DNA of 64,000 nt, taken from assembly GCF_950023065.1 (NCBI RefSeq), contig NC_088681.1:32398836-32462835 (forward strand), written 5' to 3'. A program made the translations under genes and the position numbers. Shown here piece by piece: positions 15,801 to 29,157 of this stretch. The notes beneath the pieces were generated by a model. The model was not told the DNA's origin. It searched no databases and saw only the letters and a list, made by a program, of their open reading frames with translations. This stretch comes from Planococcus citri (Eukaryota > Arthropoda > Insecta > Hemiptera > Pseudococcidae). How positions within the stretch are numbered: the first letter of the stretch is position 1; every line of letters begins with the position of its first letter.

Positions 15801-16600
15801 AAAAGAAGAAAAAAAAACACTGTAAACGTAGACGATGAAATTTATACGATAAGGAGACATTCCTTCGAATTTCGTAATTAATTTCACTTTATACAAACAA
15901 CACAAAAATAGGAAAAGAAAAACACCAAGGTCGTATAAACCAAAGCCAAAAAAAATTAACTCGCTATAAAACCTTTTTATTGTTATTAAATGACTTATAA
16001 AAACCTTAAGTGGAAGTCGCATTTAACGGCATCCACGTCATTTCAACTTTGTTTCGGAGATTTTTCAGAATCATATACTATCGTATACTAACGTAAACGT
16101 TGTGCGAATATTTTCTTTTTTCGCGCGAGTTTTGCGCTTTTCTTGGCACACGATCAAGCCGCTGATGAAAAAATTATTAAAATGAGATTTTCGAGTAGAA
16201 TATCAAAAGGGAAGAAACTATTAAGATTATTATACAAAAGGGAGTGAAAAATTTATCGACATTTTCTCGCACGGCACCGTGCTGAGAGCGGCGCGAGCGA
16301 CTCGACTTTTCCGAATTAATTTTCACCACTTTCGAATATTCATTATTGATAATAAATGTCGTTTAATAAGTTGGAAATGGCAATTGCCTAGATGTTCGAG
16401 CTTTTTATTGTACACCTGATCGAAAACTTTTCAAAGTTTTTAGCGGATTAATTTTGAATTTGATTGTGTATATTGTGTATTTTTCATTTTTGCATTTTAG
16501 ACTAAGTTTCGTTTTTTTGCTGATAACTTGATGAAATTACTTACATTCAACTAAAAGTTTTTCGTATCAGATATTTACATCGGAGGTTTGAAATTTTCAA
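827..16600. other. Long AT-rich region without a supportable gene
   Basis: Only short open frames without family resemblance or splice structure. 13.5-14.2 kb is a degenerate a/t-rich 'gaaaattcaaaa' tract. Poly-A runs occur at 5537-5556 and 13128-13150 and an (AGTA)n at 11846-11860. A 113-codon frame at 8195-8536 (minus) starts inside a stretch with no recognised domain. Could be intergenic or part of a large intron of an off-window gene. Confidence 0.55.
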
Positions 16601-16854
16601 CATTATTAATTTTTACTCAATAGACATTAATAGTCAGGGGGGACACATAAGGATCTACTGCACCACCCCCGCCGATCTTCCAGGACAACTTTTTTCTTAA
16701 AGGGGAAGTCCTGAGAAACATTTCCAGCCCTTGTCCTAAAAAAAAAGTGGCCCTACTTACAAAATGGCGGCCATTTTGATTGACAGGTCTGCCGAAATCG
16801 CAGATTTTGCTTTGCAACGAAGGACTTGCACGAAATTTTTTAAATCATACAAAG

Positions 16855-17010
16855 GTGGATCGAAAGAGCAGGCAAAAATTCATCGCCTATCAAAATTTCA
16901 AGTGCTATAAAGTGCCTTTTTCGATTTTTGGTGAATTTTCAAAAATCAAATTTTGGCCAAGAATGTGGGAAAATCATAATTTTACCAAATTGACCTAGAA
17001 AGCTGAAATT
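16855..17010. repeat. Dispersed repeat, copy 1 (second copy inverted near 62.24-62.44 kb)
   Basis: The stretch atcaaaatttcaagtgc ... ttttggtgaattttc ... aaattgacctagaaagct reappears on the opposite strand near 62235-62440. Translating the two gives similar nonsense peptides (YQNFKC versus YQNCKC), which shows common descent of the DNA rather than coding function. Confidence 0.5.
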
Positions 17011-17071
17011 TGGAATATATCCTATTTTTGACCTGCCAAATTATTTGGAAACTGTTTCAAAACGTATTGAC

Positions 17072-18304
17072 AGCTCTGGAGCCTCCAGCAGATTTTTGAA
17101 ACTCGAAATTCACACAAAATTTCATCAAATGGAGTTGGAAAGCCGAAATTCATTCTGCAAAATAATTTCAATACGCTAGCAAGTCGACTGCAGGTGGATT
17201 AAAAGTCGTTTTGGAGACTCCAGTGACTTTTTGAAAATTACTGGAGCCTCCAGTAGATTTTTGAAACTTGAAATTTTGGAATGGAGATGGAAAACCGAGA
17301 TTTTCTCTACATCCCAATTTTAACGCCCTCTGAAGACGACTTCAGGTGGGTTCAAGTCATTTTGGAGTCTCCAGCGACTTTTTGACAGTTTTCATGGCGT
17401 TTTCAGGAAAATTGAAATTTCTAAAAAGTAGCTTGAAGCTTCAGAAACACTTGAAACCACCATTCAGTCGACTTCATATTGTATTGAAATTAGTTTGCAG
17501 AGTAAATTTTAACTTGATAACTCCATTTGATAAAATATTGTGAAAATTTCAAGATTCAAAAATGTGGTGGAGACTCAAGTAATTTTCAAAAAGTCGCTGG
17601 AGGCTCCAAAATGACTTTTTGAAAATTACTGGAGCCTCCAGTAGATTTTTGAAACTTGAAATTTTGGAATGGAGATGGAAAACCGAGATTTTCTCTACAC
17701 CCCAATTTTAACGCCCTCTGAAGACGACTTCAGGTGGGTTCAAGTCATTTTGGAGTCTCCAGCGAGTTTTTGACAGTTTTCATGGCGTTTTCAGGAAAAT
17801 TGAAATTTCTAAAAAGTAGCTTGAAGCTTCAGAAACACTTGAAACCACCACTCAGTCGACTTCATATTGTATTGAAATTAGTTTGCAGAGTAAATTTTGG
17901 CTTGCTAACTCCATTTGATAAAATGTTGCGAAAATTTCAAGTTTCAAAAATCTGGTGGAGACTCCAGTAATTTTCAAAAAGTCGCTGGAGGCTCCAAAAT
18001 GACTTGAACCCATCTGCAGTCGTCTTCAGAGGGTGTTAAAATTAGAGTGCAGAGTAAATTTCGGCTTTCCCCATCTCCACTTGATGAAATTTTGGGAAAT
18101 TTTCATAGTTTCAAAAATCTACTGGAGGCTCTAGTAATTTTCAAAAAGTCGTTGGAGGCTCGAAAACGACTTGTAATCCACCTGTAGTCGACTTCTTGGC
18201 GTATTGAAATTATTTTGCGGAATGGATTTCGTCTTTCCAACTCCATTTGATGAAATTTTGTGGGAACTTCGAGTTTCAAAAATCTGCTGGAGGGTCCAGA
18301 ACTG
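17072..18304. repeat. Fold-back element of about 1.2 kb with tggagcctcca units
   Basis: The left end (cagctctggagcctccagcag) is the approximate reverse complement of the right end (ctgctggagggtccagaactg), and the arms pair over roughly 600 bp with an axis near 17688. Inside are repeated units built on the palindrome tggag(c/a)ctcca. Open frames inside are repeat artefacts. Confidence 0.75.
17220..17995. repeat. 388-bp tandem duplication inside the fold-back
   Basis: Two near-identical copies start at about 17220 and 17608. For example 'ggtgggttcaagtcattttg' occurs in both with an offset of 388. The few differences (c/g, a/g) suggest a recent duplication. Confidence 0.85.
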
Positions 18305-20733
18305 CTAAAAATGTTATGAAACAGAATTCAAGCAATTCATTTTTTTTTTTTACAAAATATTCCTACCATAAAACCAGTTACCTATTAGTTCTGAAGGGAA
18401 AACGTTGGAAAGAATTTTGAGAGGAAATTACTAAAATTCAGGTCTATATTATGTACTCAGGGTCAAATTTTCAAAAACTGTTCTCTTCTGTTCAAATATG
18501 TATTCTAATTGCTTTTTCCGATAGCTGGAAAATTCAAAAATTCAAGGATATTCCAACATCATCAACTTTTACTGGAGACTACAGATCTGCTCGAAAATGA
18601 GGTCAATTTAGGAGATGGAGTAAGTTTTGAATGATGAACTTATTGCAAAAGTTAACGATTTTGGAATTTTAAAAAAATATTGAGATTTTCAACCTTGTAA
18701 AAAATACAATTTTCAACCTCGCCTCGGTTTGCAATCTGTCTGCGATAATCAATTCGAAATATTGAACTAATGACGAGATGAAGTTGATAACGAAGTTTTT
18801 TGAAAAGAATGAAGGCTCTAGATCAACTTCAAAATAGTGACAATCGATTTGAAGGGTCAACTTGAGAGGGTAGAAAAAGTTGCCAGTCTTTTTTTTGTTT
18901 TTTGAAAAAATTGACTTATGTGTGTTTTTTTTTTTAATTTGAGATTTCCAACTTGTGAAAAAAACTATCTACTCTTTTCAATCCATCACATTGGATTTGC
19001 GATTCACCAGCTTTAATTCATTCAAAAATGTCGAATTTATGGCAAGATTGAATTTTCAGCTGCGGAAAGTGTTTAGAACGCCTTTTAGAACGATTTGAAG
19101 TTTCTGCAGAAAAATCAACTTTTGCTGTATGTTCCAGATCGACTCGAAAAGTCGATTTTAGGATACAAACCTATCTTTATGTCCAATAATCTTTTTGCGA
19201 GGAGGGGGATAAGATTAAAATATCTGGGAAACAATAAGAAAGCATCTCAAATTTTTTTGTGCATGAAACTGTCACCCTTTTAAAAGTAAAAATGTTTCAA
19301 AATATTTTCAAACATAATGATAAATTTTTATTAAAAATTCGATTTTTTTCAAATTTCAAAACAATTTAAAATAGCGAAATTTTGTACTTTTATTGGAGAT
19401 AGAACGTAAATATGTACATACTAACTTGAAGAGCCTAAATTTTCACAAAAGCCCAACGTCTTTTCGAGGTAATTTGATTACAATTTTTCACAAAGCTTTC
19501 ATAAAATTTTTTCCCACGCTGAAAATTGACCCACGTCAACTACGTCATTTCTATTTTATTCAAATAAACATTCCGAAGGTAATTTGCGAAAAAAAAAATG
19601 CCGAGATAACTTCGACTCGGTTTATTTTTACACTTTTCTATCATAAAAATTCGAGAGGAAAAAAAACCAACAACAACCCCTATTAAAAGTCAAAACATTC
19701 TCCAACAAATTATTTATCCCGAGATATTCAAATTTATTCCAATGCAACGGGACTATGCGGTCAACAAAGAGGTTTTACGCTCGACTCGTAAAGCTCCGAC
19801 AATAAAAATTAAACCAGTCAAAACTCACTCGACTACAATAAAGTTAAAGAGTTTGAAATACATCTCCGAGTACTTTTGCGTACAAATAAACACAGCGGCG
19901 TGTAAAAAAAAAAAGTAAAATAAAAAGGTAGGTATATTCTCATAAAAGCCCACTTTTAGACATAGTGTCACTTGCATATGACATACGTGACATCGTGTAT
20001 CGTATGCTTCTCTCACTTCATCTATCTTCCTATATCTTTTTTAATTAACCGGCGATATCCATTAAAATTATTTTTTCAACTCTCGACAATCGGTGAATTA
20101 ATTCGTCGCCTCGTCGTCGGCTCGTTCCCAAAGGGTAGGTAAAGATATTAAGGACCACTGCTGGCAAATCATCGAATATAAAAGTTGGTCGCTCATGGAC
20201 AGGAAGTAGCTTATACAACAACACTTTGTAAGTGAACTGGTAGTAATTTCGATTCGAAACTACACAAGTCACGAAAGTTTCCGCACCTTGAAGAATTTAA
20301 AAGAAACGCTTTTTCTGTGCCTATCTACAATAAACGTAGCAGAATAGGTAGATATACATGTATAGGATGAAGATGTAGGAAAAATTCGTTAAAATCGAAA
20401 TCTAACGAGAATGTACTCGTAGCATCGTATCTAGACGACCCGGTAATGCGTCGATTTAAAAAAAATTGCACGTTCTTTTAAGAAAAAGTTTACTTATCAT
20501 TATTATTCTGGCACATGTCTCCGTTCAAACGGTAGACAATAGATTTAGAAGGAAAAAAATTCTCGGAAGTAAGTAATACACGATAAAATCGAAACCAACC
20601 GACGATATGTCATTTGAGATGAACGTTTGGCAAAGTTTCCATTTCAAAGAAGTGCAATTCGCTTGGCGTTTTTTCTGCCACGTGCACAAGTTTTCAGCGG
20701 TTATGTAAGAAATAAAGCAGGGATGAGGAAAGC

Positions 20734-20749
20734 GAAGAAGAAGAAGAAG
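20734..20749. repeat. (GAA)n microsatellite
   Basis: gaagaagaagaagaag followed by an A run. Confidence 0.8.
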
Positions 20750-21927
20750 AAAAAAACCAAAGTAGTAAATGTACGCCTAATGTGAACGAACTCATTGTAT
20801 AAACTCCGTAGGGAGTATGTCCTATCTCTTAAATGAATTAGACTTTATTGTGTTACGCTCGGCAGTCATGAAAAATTCTTGTTTATAAGCAGCACACAAA
20901 CGTTCATCTCTTTATACTATATACTCAGCTCGCCAAATGAAACATATCCGCGACTTGTGTGAGACATGGCGAAATTTCCATCGCCAAGAATTCGCGCATT
21001 CTTTGAGAATTTTCGAATACCTCGCATTTCCCACGGATACACAAACGCACAAAACCAAGCCAAAGGCACCAAACCAGAGTAAATATGTGTATGTTTTAAA
21101 TAGTACACAGCCTAGGCCTTTGCAAACGATACGTACTAGGTATTACATAAAATGGAATTTCACCTCGTAAAATATTCGAGTCATTCAAAAAGTTCAATTC
21201 ATATACGCTTTTAGTTTGAAGTTTTATCTTAACTAATTCTGATAACAAAAAGGCCTAAGCGCTTTTCCGTGTCCAGTAAGAATTATCTTCTAATAATGTA
21301 TTGTATGAAGAACATATTGCGGAACCGAATTTCGTGTTAGCATCGTTTGCTGGCGTATCATATTATTGCGTAATCGATAGAAGTTTATTTGGAAGTAATC
21401 CAAAAGTAAAGAAGATAACGCTGATACAATACCAGCCAATGGATGCTTTGAAAATAGAGGGTTTAACATTTGTCCTTTACAATATAATTACACCGCTATA
21501 TCCAGTTTTATGAACTTACTTACAACGTGCCTATTGTCAATGAATCCATCCATTAATTTGGCGAGAGAAAAGAATTGAATTACAGTAAATCTCGTTTTAC
21601 AAAAGCTTGGGTGAAAATTAGATCATTTTTCAAGGGTAATTTGTATACAACATACGCGTATAAACCCAAACATATACCTACCTACCTAGTAGGTGGTTGT
21701 GTAGGTATACATGCGCTTTACCCTGCCTTCGGCACGAATTGCTGCTTTTGCCAGGAAGATTTTAATCTTATCGTTGGATGAGAAAATCCTAGCTCGAATA
21801 CGGATCCTGTTCTCTCTTTATGTTCCGAGTTGCACAGCAAAAATATAAACACATTTTGTGGACACAGTGTGATGTGTGATTCAATTTCTACGATTTGACA
21901 CTTTTGACAGTTTTTGATCATTTTTCT

Positions 21928-21953
21928 AAAAAAAAAAAAAAAAAAAAAAAAAA
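21928..21953. repeat. Poly-A run of 26
   Basis: Longest homopolymer seen in the window. It could be the tail of an old retroposon, but no body is recognisable upstream. Confidence 0.9.
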
Positions 21954-23021
21954 CGAGTTTTCCGTTAGAGAAAAAGTACTTGCATATCATCTTTTATGGT
22001 ATTCTTGTATCAATTTTAGCTCAAGAGTTTCTGTCTTGGACTCAAAAAGCGTAGGTAGAGGTACGATACACCACCCAGTACCTACGTAATGCATGTAGGT
22101 AGAGGTACCTCTGTTTGTGAAAGAGTGTGCAGATAAAACCATTATCGATTATGCATTTAAATTTTAGCCGGATTTTAATCAGTATTTTGATTTTACATGT
22201 GTATGCTTCAGTATATGTAGCTCAGCGATGAACAAATACATGTAAACATACACATGCCTTTACCTACCTATATGCGAGTACGTTAAAGTACGCATAACAA
22301 ACGCTCGAATGTGGTTTATTTACATTTCATCGAAGTACCTACACAGTCATAGTCGTGATTTTGCTTACATAGGTAAACATTTTTTCAAAAGATAAAACGA
22401 AAAACGCCGCATTTGTGAATTTCAAAATCGCTTATATGTATACCTAAAAAGGCTAATACGGCGGTAATTTTTTGATTTAAAAAGTAAAAAAGAAAAAAGT
22501 ACTTCTCGGTGAAATATTTATTTTTATAAATTACACGAGTTTATAGAATTTTGAGCAGGAGTTACCTACCTGTTATACTGTATACGCTATGTTATGAAAT
22601 ATTGATGAGTTTATCTTCAGCAGCATTTCAGGTTATGCAGCATTTTCCTTCAACATGTGCTAACGAGAGTTTGTTTATCGCATGTTAGAGAAAATAATGA
22701 TTTTCTAAATACACAATCAACTTTGTAATTTGCAAAAATCTAAATAATTTTTCTGGAAATAATTTCCAGACTGATTTACTATCCACGTCATCCACGTGTG
22801 GTTTGTTTCATAATTGGTATAGACATGTGAATAGGCATGCATTTTTTCATCAGAAACTGAAAAATGTTTACCTATACATTGAAAGTTGTTTTAAATTATG
22901 AAATTTGTAAGGTGTACAGATATTTTATTTTTGAGGTGTAGGGGCGATGGTTCATTTCTTTCACAATTGCAAATGAGGTGAAACGAGTAATTCCACCTCT
23001 TGCATGTAGTAGGTATTTAAG

Positions 23022-23554
23022 CAGGGCATGAAAACTGGTTGAATATCACTCTCAGTTTTGGTTTTGTTTTTATGTTTTTTGAAAAATTAAGAGTTTGGTA
23101 TTGGTTTTGGTTGTGGTTTTTGAAAACATCGCTCTTAATTTCCGGTTTTGATTTCAAAGGAATCAGTTTTCGGTTTTGGTTTTTTCTTTTTTTCTCCATT
23201 TTTAGAGGGAAGATGGTCAAAGAAGGTTACCTATCATCACTTTTTCAAATACTTTGTGTACTTATGTGACTAGAAAGCGGCACTTTGGCAGCGCCAAATT
23301 TGTCAACTTTTTTAGTTTTCACCTTTATCGTCAGTTTTTGCTTTATTTTTGCCAAAAATGCAGTACCTAGATATTAATTTGGCTAATTATGTGACAATTC
23401 CAAATTCCAAAACTAAAACCAATTCAGTTTTCAATTGGTTAAGGTTTCAGTTTTGGTCTTTGAATTTGAGAAATAATGCTCCCAGTTTTGTTGAGGGAAA
23501 ATAACACTCCTGGATTAGGTTTTTGTTTTTGTTGGTTTTGGTTTGCATGTCCTC
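23022..23554. mobile_element. hAT-like non-autonomous element rich in ggttttggttt
   Basis: The left end cagggcatgaaaac matches the reverse complement of the right end (ggtttgcatgtcctc). Flanks tatttaag and tactgaag agree at 6 of 8 bases, as an old 8-bp target duplication would. The interior is a degenerate 'ggttttggttttt' tandem array. No transposase. Confidence 0.5.
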
Positions 23555-24010
23555 TACTGAAGTAATTTAAGTAGGTACAGGTACACGTTGGTTGCAGAAA
23601 ATCAAGGTAAATGAGCGGATAGATCTTCAAGACCCAGCTCACAGGAGATTCTTGAAAAGCCTAGTCCAAGAGCTGTGGAGAGCTGAGAAAGTCTACGAGC
23701 AAACACCATACTGCAGATTGTAGGTAAGCTGTAAGTTAATTTCTCTAGTGATTATCACAGTAATGCAAGTATTTCTCTCATCACACCCTGCCCCTTATGA
23801 CAAGCATCCAAACAGTAAACGTACACTGAGTGTCCTAGTAATGAGTCATGAGTCTATGTGGTTACTATCAGAGCTGAAAACAGTACATGTACTTGCTAAC
23901 AGTGGGCAACTAACTACTATACCCATGCTGTAAATTCCCGCTGCTCAGTAGTAGCTGGTAGCAAGTTGAAAATTTTTTACACTGGTTCACATTGTAGCTG
24001 GTAGCATGTT

Positions 24011-24396
24011 GTATGCGTATCAGACTTCTGCACAGTGTAGTTAAAATAGCCGGATAACCGCCGGAGCTATCGGCTAATTTAACTACACGTTACTAACAGT
24101 AGTTAGTTTTGTTGGCGCGCGCAACCGACGAATAACTAACTACAACTACCCGCTGATGCAGCGGTAAGTTATCTTCGGTTCTGTAGGTGTTTCATCAATA
24201 CATTTTGGTGACTCATCAAACAGATAAGAAATTAGTCAATGGTTACGTTATCTGAGTTACAAATATTATCGCATGGGCCGGTGAGGTTATAACCTGCCAT
24301 TAGGATGACTAATAACCATAGCTATCCGCGCTCGACGTGCAACTAACGCAGATAACTTTTAACTACACTGTGCAGGACTCTGATGCGTATGCACTA
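24011..24396. mobile_element. TIR element with perfect 19-bp core inverted repeat
   Basis: ctgcacagtgtagttaaaa at 24028-24046 is repeated inverted at 24356-24374. Outside this, gtatgcgtatcag pairs imperfectly with ctgatgcgtatgc. The interior is GC-richer than the surroundings (ccgccggagctatcgg, gcgcgcgcaaccgac) and has several small palindromes. No protein coding. Confidence 0.65.
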
Positions 24397-24669
24397 GCAG
24401 GTGTATCAGCATTATTTGTCATCATTGCCAACAATCACTGTCAAATCATCGAATGTCAACCACACACACCTACAGCGAGTGCCAAAATATAACTCCTCCC
24501 ACTTACACATTACATATTAAGTTTTGAGGTGCATGCGCAGAGTAAGTGCAAGAGCAATCGACTTGTGCTCACTATATAGACACTGGAACTACAAGATACA
24601 CAACTGCAGGTCATGGTGGTAAGGGGAATCATGTAAAATTTTGTGAAAAGTTTTTCCAAATGGTCCCTG

Positions 24670-24824
24670 TAGAGGCGCTGATCGTCATTTCCCTACTGGA
24701 CAACAAGGGTGTTGGCGCAGCAAGGGGAAGTATTTATAAGCAATAGTTTCAGTGGTTTACTCGCTAGAGGTGCTGATCGTCGTTTCCCTAATGGACGACG
24801 TGGGTGTTGGTGCGGTAAGGGGAA
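24670..24824. repeat. Two imperfect 60-bp direct repeats, 95 bp apart
   Basis: tagaggcgctgatcgtcat... (24670-24729) and tagaggtgctgatcgtcgt... (24765-24824) match closely and each ends in aaggggaa. GC content is higher than the background. Function unknown. Confidence 0.7.
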
Positions 24825-27800
24825 TGGGATAACTTTTTACCAGATCCCCTAATGTTTGTGCCCACCAGTTGTTCATCTTGTAGTTCTAGCTGTTTCTATA
24901 GCTACTATCTATACCCCAATCAACTCAATACCAGCTACTAGTAGGTTCACCAGTATTTTAACCATGATACTGGTTAGCAGGTAGTGTAACTGTTTTCATC
25001 CCTAGTTACTATATTTCTTACTATGTTTATCTCATTATGCACGTGACACACTAATGCTAATTCCTTATGTTTCATGTACTTACCTCAACTGAGAATCGCA
25101 CCATACTACCCCTCTACCAGAGGAACAACAACTTCAGACCATAGCTGGATCAATGACTAAGTAAACTAGCCCCACCCACAAGATGTTGGGACAGGGCAAC
25201 CTGGGGCAACCCATAAATTTTTTTTTAAAAGATATGTACATTTTGGTTTGGCAAAAATAATTTGAGATAACGTGAAAAAACGCATTAGTGAAACATACAG
25301 CCCAAAAATAAAAATAGATTTCCTAAATATAGACACGTATAATATACACTACCTATCTAACATCGATCTTAGCTCATTAAAAAACAAATTCGATAGTATG
25401 GTCACCATTAGTATACCTACTCTACTATAAGCTGATGATGTAATAATATCTTGCTGAGATAGGAAGGAGAAATTTTTTCCTTATATGTAGAAACGATCAC
25501 ATCGAATCATTAAAAGATAACAGCGAATTATAAAGGATGTAAGCTAAAATTAGCAAATGCCATCATTCAGAACTTCAGCTTTTCAAAGTTAGTGCGATAT
25601 CCTGATTCAACAAGAATCGACATTTCGTTGCATTATGAGGATAAAGGTTTATCTTTTTATGAGGAACTTTGACAAGTGGGAAAATTAATGCCTCATCTAT
25701 TTAAATTTAATCAATTTTGGTAGCCTATAAAAATGTTTGCTTTAAATTACATTTTTCAAAAAATTGAACAAATGAAGTTTAAATTTTAGGTAATTACCTA
25801 CTTACTTAATTTGTTATTAGAACATAAACAAATTCTGGGCCAAGAAAATCACACATGTAGTGATGTCAAACTGTAGGTACACGACTATTTTCTTACACGT
25901 ATCAACGTTCCTTATACTTGAGAATTATTTTTTCCTTTTAAGTAAGTACACATATATTTTCCTTTGAGAAAGAAAAAAAGGCGATAAAAAATGAACGGAA
26001 CTGCGCCAAATAGATCTTTACCTTTGGCATTTGATACATTTTCAAAGTACCTAACAATAAATGGTTAAAGAAGTGAAGGTTTAAAGTTTCCAGAAATAAG
26101 TTGAAGTGTATTAATGATTAAAAGAAGGCGTTACTTTTTGAATTTTATCCCAAAGGATACCTTTATATCTTTTAAGCGGGGTTGAATGCGACATCTCGAA
26201 AACCATATATAGGTAAGTACATAAGATAGCAATCTGCTAAGTTGATTACCCACTTTGTTTTATTTTCCCAACACAAATGTAAAAAAAAATTTCAAAAACT
26301 TTTCACGCGTGAGTAGGTATAAGGTACTGAAACTTCCTCGTACCTATATATGAATCCGCCAATACATCTACTGTATTTACTACCTCCTTTTTTTTTCTTA
26401 GGAAAGTAATAATCGAACGCGATGAAGATGATTTTTATAAATAAGGCAATAAAAATTAGAAAGTTTTTTTTTTTCGTAGAAACGTGAAAAATTAACGAAA
26501 ATTAAAATATAATGATACTTAACCCTAATAACGGTCACTGTTAGAAGATAATAAACGGCTGCGCGTTTAGCGAACACTTGAGGTATAATTAATGGTTCTT
26601 TCAGTAATGGAGATTAACGGTACACGTTTCCGACACCTTATCCAGGTAAGAGCAATTGCATCGCAAATTATACATTACTGTTTCCTTCTTCTTTCACTCC
26701 CTTTTTTCTGGTTGCATTTTTTCATCACTCGAACGTGTGTCTACAATTAGTAGTTCATATATCAACCTAGAGTCTATGATGAAAGTTGAAGTCAAAAACG
26801 ACAGCTACTGTTCACATAGAATATAGATAACCATCTTCTCGTGATTACAATTTATACAAGGTGTCAATGATTATTAGCACTGTATTTTATCCGATCATTG
26901 GATTAGCTGATCCAATTACCACGTTGTTATTGGTCAGTCCAGAAGTCTGAATACGAGTAGGCGAACTACCTACCTCTTATTTTTTCATTTAACTCTTGAA
27001 AACGTCGGATTATCAAAATAGGCATTAAGTTCCTCTTGGGAACATTTTCAGACCAAATACTCGCAAAATTACAAATGAAATGTGTAGATAGCTAAACCAT
27101 AATGAAAAATTCAAATTAAAAACATCATTAGGCAATAGGTAAGTATTCGAGCAGACAAAATGGTATCGCAGCATATGAAATTTGCAGAGTTATCGATTCG
27201 AATTATGTTTATAAACTAGTTTTCGTCGAAATATTACGTTTACGAGTACCTACGTCAAATTTAGTAAGTAAAGAAGCTTCGCAGTTCGCACATCGGCGTG
27301 AATTTTAAAGAGATGTGTTTATATATTCCACGAGCATTACAACAAAAACGTTGTATTTTTGTCGGTAGGTTCGAAATTTATCTGGTAGGTATTTTTCGTT
27401 GTTGAACGGCCTTGGCGATAACACGGAAAAATACGACAAAGCAACTGAAAAGATATACATTTGCATGTGAAGAAAGCTTTTACAAGGATCCTTTATCACC
27501 GGTGACTTGTGTGTCGGATCAAGCTGAAAAACGTTTTCATTCGAGTTCATTTTATTTCTTTTCATTTGCGATAGTCGAGACAACTCTTTCTGATACTTTT
27601 CAAAATGATTGAATTGTCTTACAAATAAGGGATTTTTATACACATCGTGTCACAGCACGTGGATTGCTGTAAAGTAAAGCTTATTGTTAGTTTTAGATTA
27701 GACTATGGTATGGAAAATTGGAAAGGGTTGATGGTGGCGGGCAGGGGTATTCGTGAGACCTGAAATTAGACGCAGGCAGACGCGTTCATTTACGATGAAT

Positions 27801-29157
27801 AACTTATCGTTGGGAAAAAATAACTTATAATTTGGCAAAAAGTTGACTTACGAGGAAAATGCATTTGAGCGAAAATCATCTCAATTTATGAGCTCAGATT
27901 AACAAACCAAAGTTATTTTTGGCAGTAAGAAAATCATTTAGGCTACCTAGAGTAATGTAGAAATAAATCTACAAAAAGAAAGGATACAAAAATGCTGAGC
28001 TCGTTTTGGCACAAAATTTCTTTTTTATCTGACTTACCTACCTCTTAGGTACGTTCTTTTTTCGTGTTCGTTAAATTCAGACATGATGTAATTGCTTTTT
28101 TTTCGAAAGAAATAGGTAGGTATATGTATTGTAGATACTGAGGGATTTATTTCAACCACATCTTTTTTTTATAGCGTAAAATTATTCGATTCGGTTTGTT
28201 CGTATGTACCTACTATACCTACCTAGAAAGAAACTATAAAAACGTACGGATGTTTTGTCACTTTTACACGTGAACTGTAGGCCATCAGATATTTAGAACA
28301 AATTTTGTTTCGAAAATAATCTCTTTATGCTGAGAATAGAATACCCATCCATATTCACCATGATCCAGGACTGCATCAATTCAATATCGTGCTTAAAAGA
28401 TCAATTTTTTAAAATTTTTATTTTTTTAAAAATATGTACCTACTTACATTTTGAAATTTTGAAAAAGTTGCATCAATTTTTTTGTCATTTTCAAACATTT
28501 TTATGACAATTTCACAAATTTTTGATCAATTTTTGTAAAAGGTTCAATTCTGCAGGTTCTTCACCAATTTGTGGTTAATAAGTCAGAATTATGAATGAAA
28601 CGAGAATTTCATTGATGAATTTCACGGTTTTGCTTCAACTTGGGAAAAACGCTTGTTTTTACTATAGGTACCTAATAATTAATAAACGATAAAACGTGCA
28701 TGTAAAAAGATGCAAACGTTTTGTTTCAACCCATTTCAACTCTATTAAGCGAATTTCTCTATTAACATTAACCGATAACACAGCGGAACCCACTGGCCAC
28801 TGTACCAGTTATACAATCAACCACAATATACAAACACACAAAGCAAAAACAAAGTGGGTTGGAAAAAAATGAATTTTCACGTCATCTTCCATTTATCTAA
28901 TTTGAAAAAATTTCGCAGGTTTTTTAATAAAAACGCTTAATCATGCCAAAATTTTAACTTTTTTCTTCTTAAAAAAAAAAAAAAAAAAATGAAAAAATCA
29001 AAATTGAAGGCGATAATTCTTATTTTTGTCGATACGAGTAGTTAGGTATTGTGTTTATTTGTGTTGAACTATATTCTTTTTTTCTTCAAAATAAATTTTG
29101 TTTTTTGATGACCCTTTAGGTTTCTGCATTTTGCGCTTTGCTTTGAACAATAAGGTT
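24825..29157. other. AT-rich region, no gene recognised
   Basis: No coding signal. Open frames are short (the longest is 112 codons at 27305-27643, minus, with no resemblance to a known family). Confidence 0.55.

Larger units (their letters stand above)
18305..23021. other. AT-rich region, no gene recognised
   Basis: No open frame with family resemblance. It contains a (GAA)n run at 20734-20749, a 26-base poly-A at 21928-21953 and tacctacctac motifs. Confidence 0.55.

Noticed and set aside
17346..17970. Two similar open frames (65 and 78 codons) starting MGSSHFG
   Set aside because: They are the same non-coding repeat unit duplicated 388 bp apart. No splice sites, no family resemblance and the reading frame is incidental to the fold-back.
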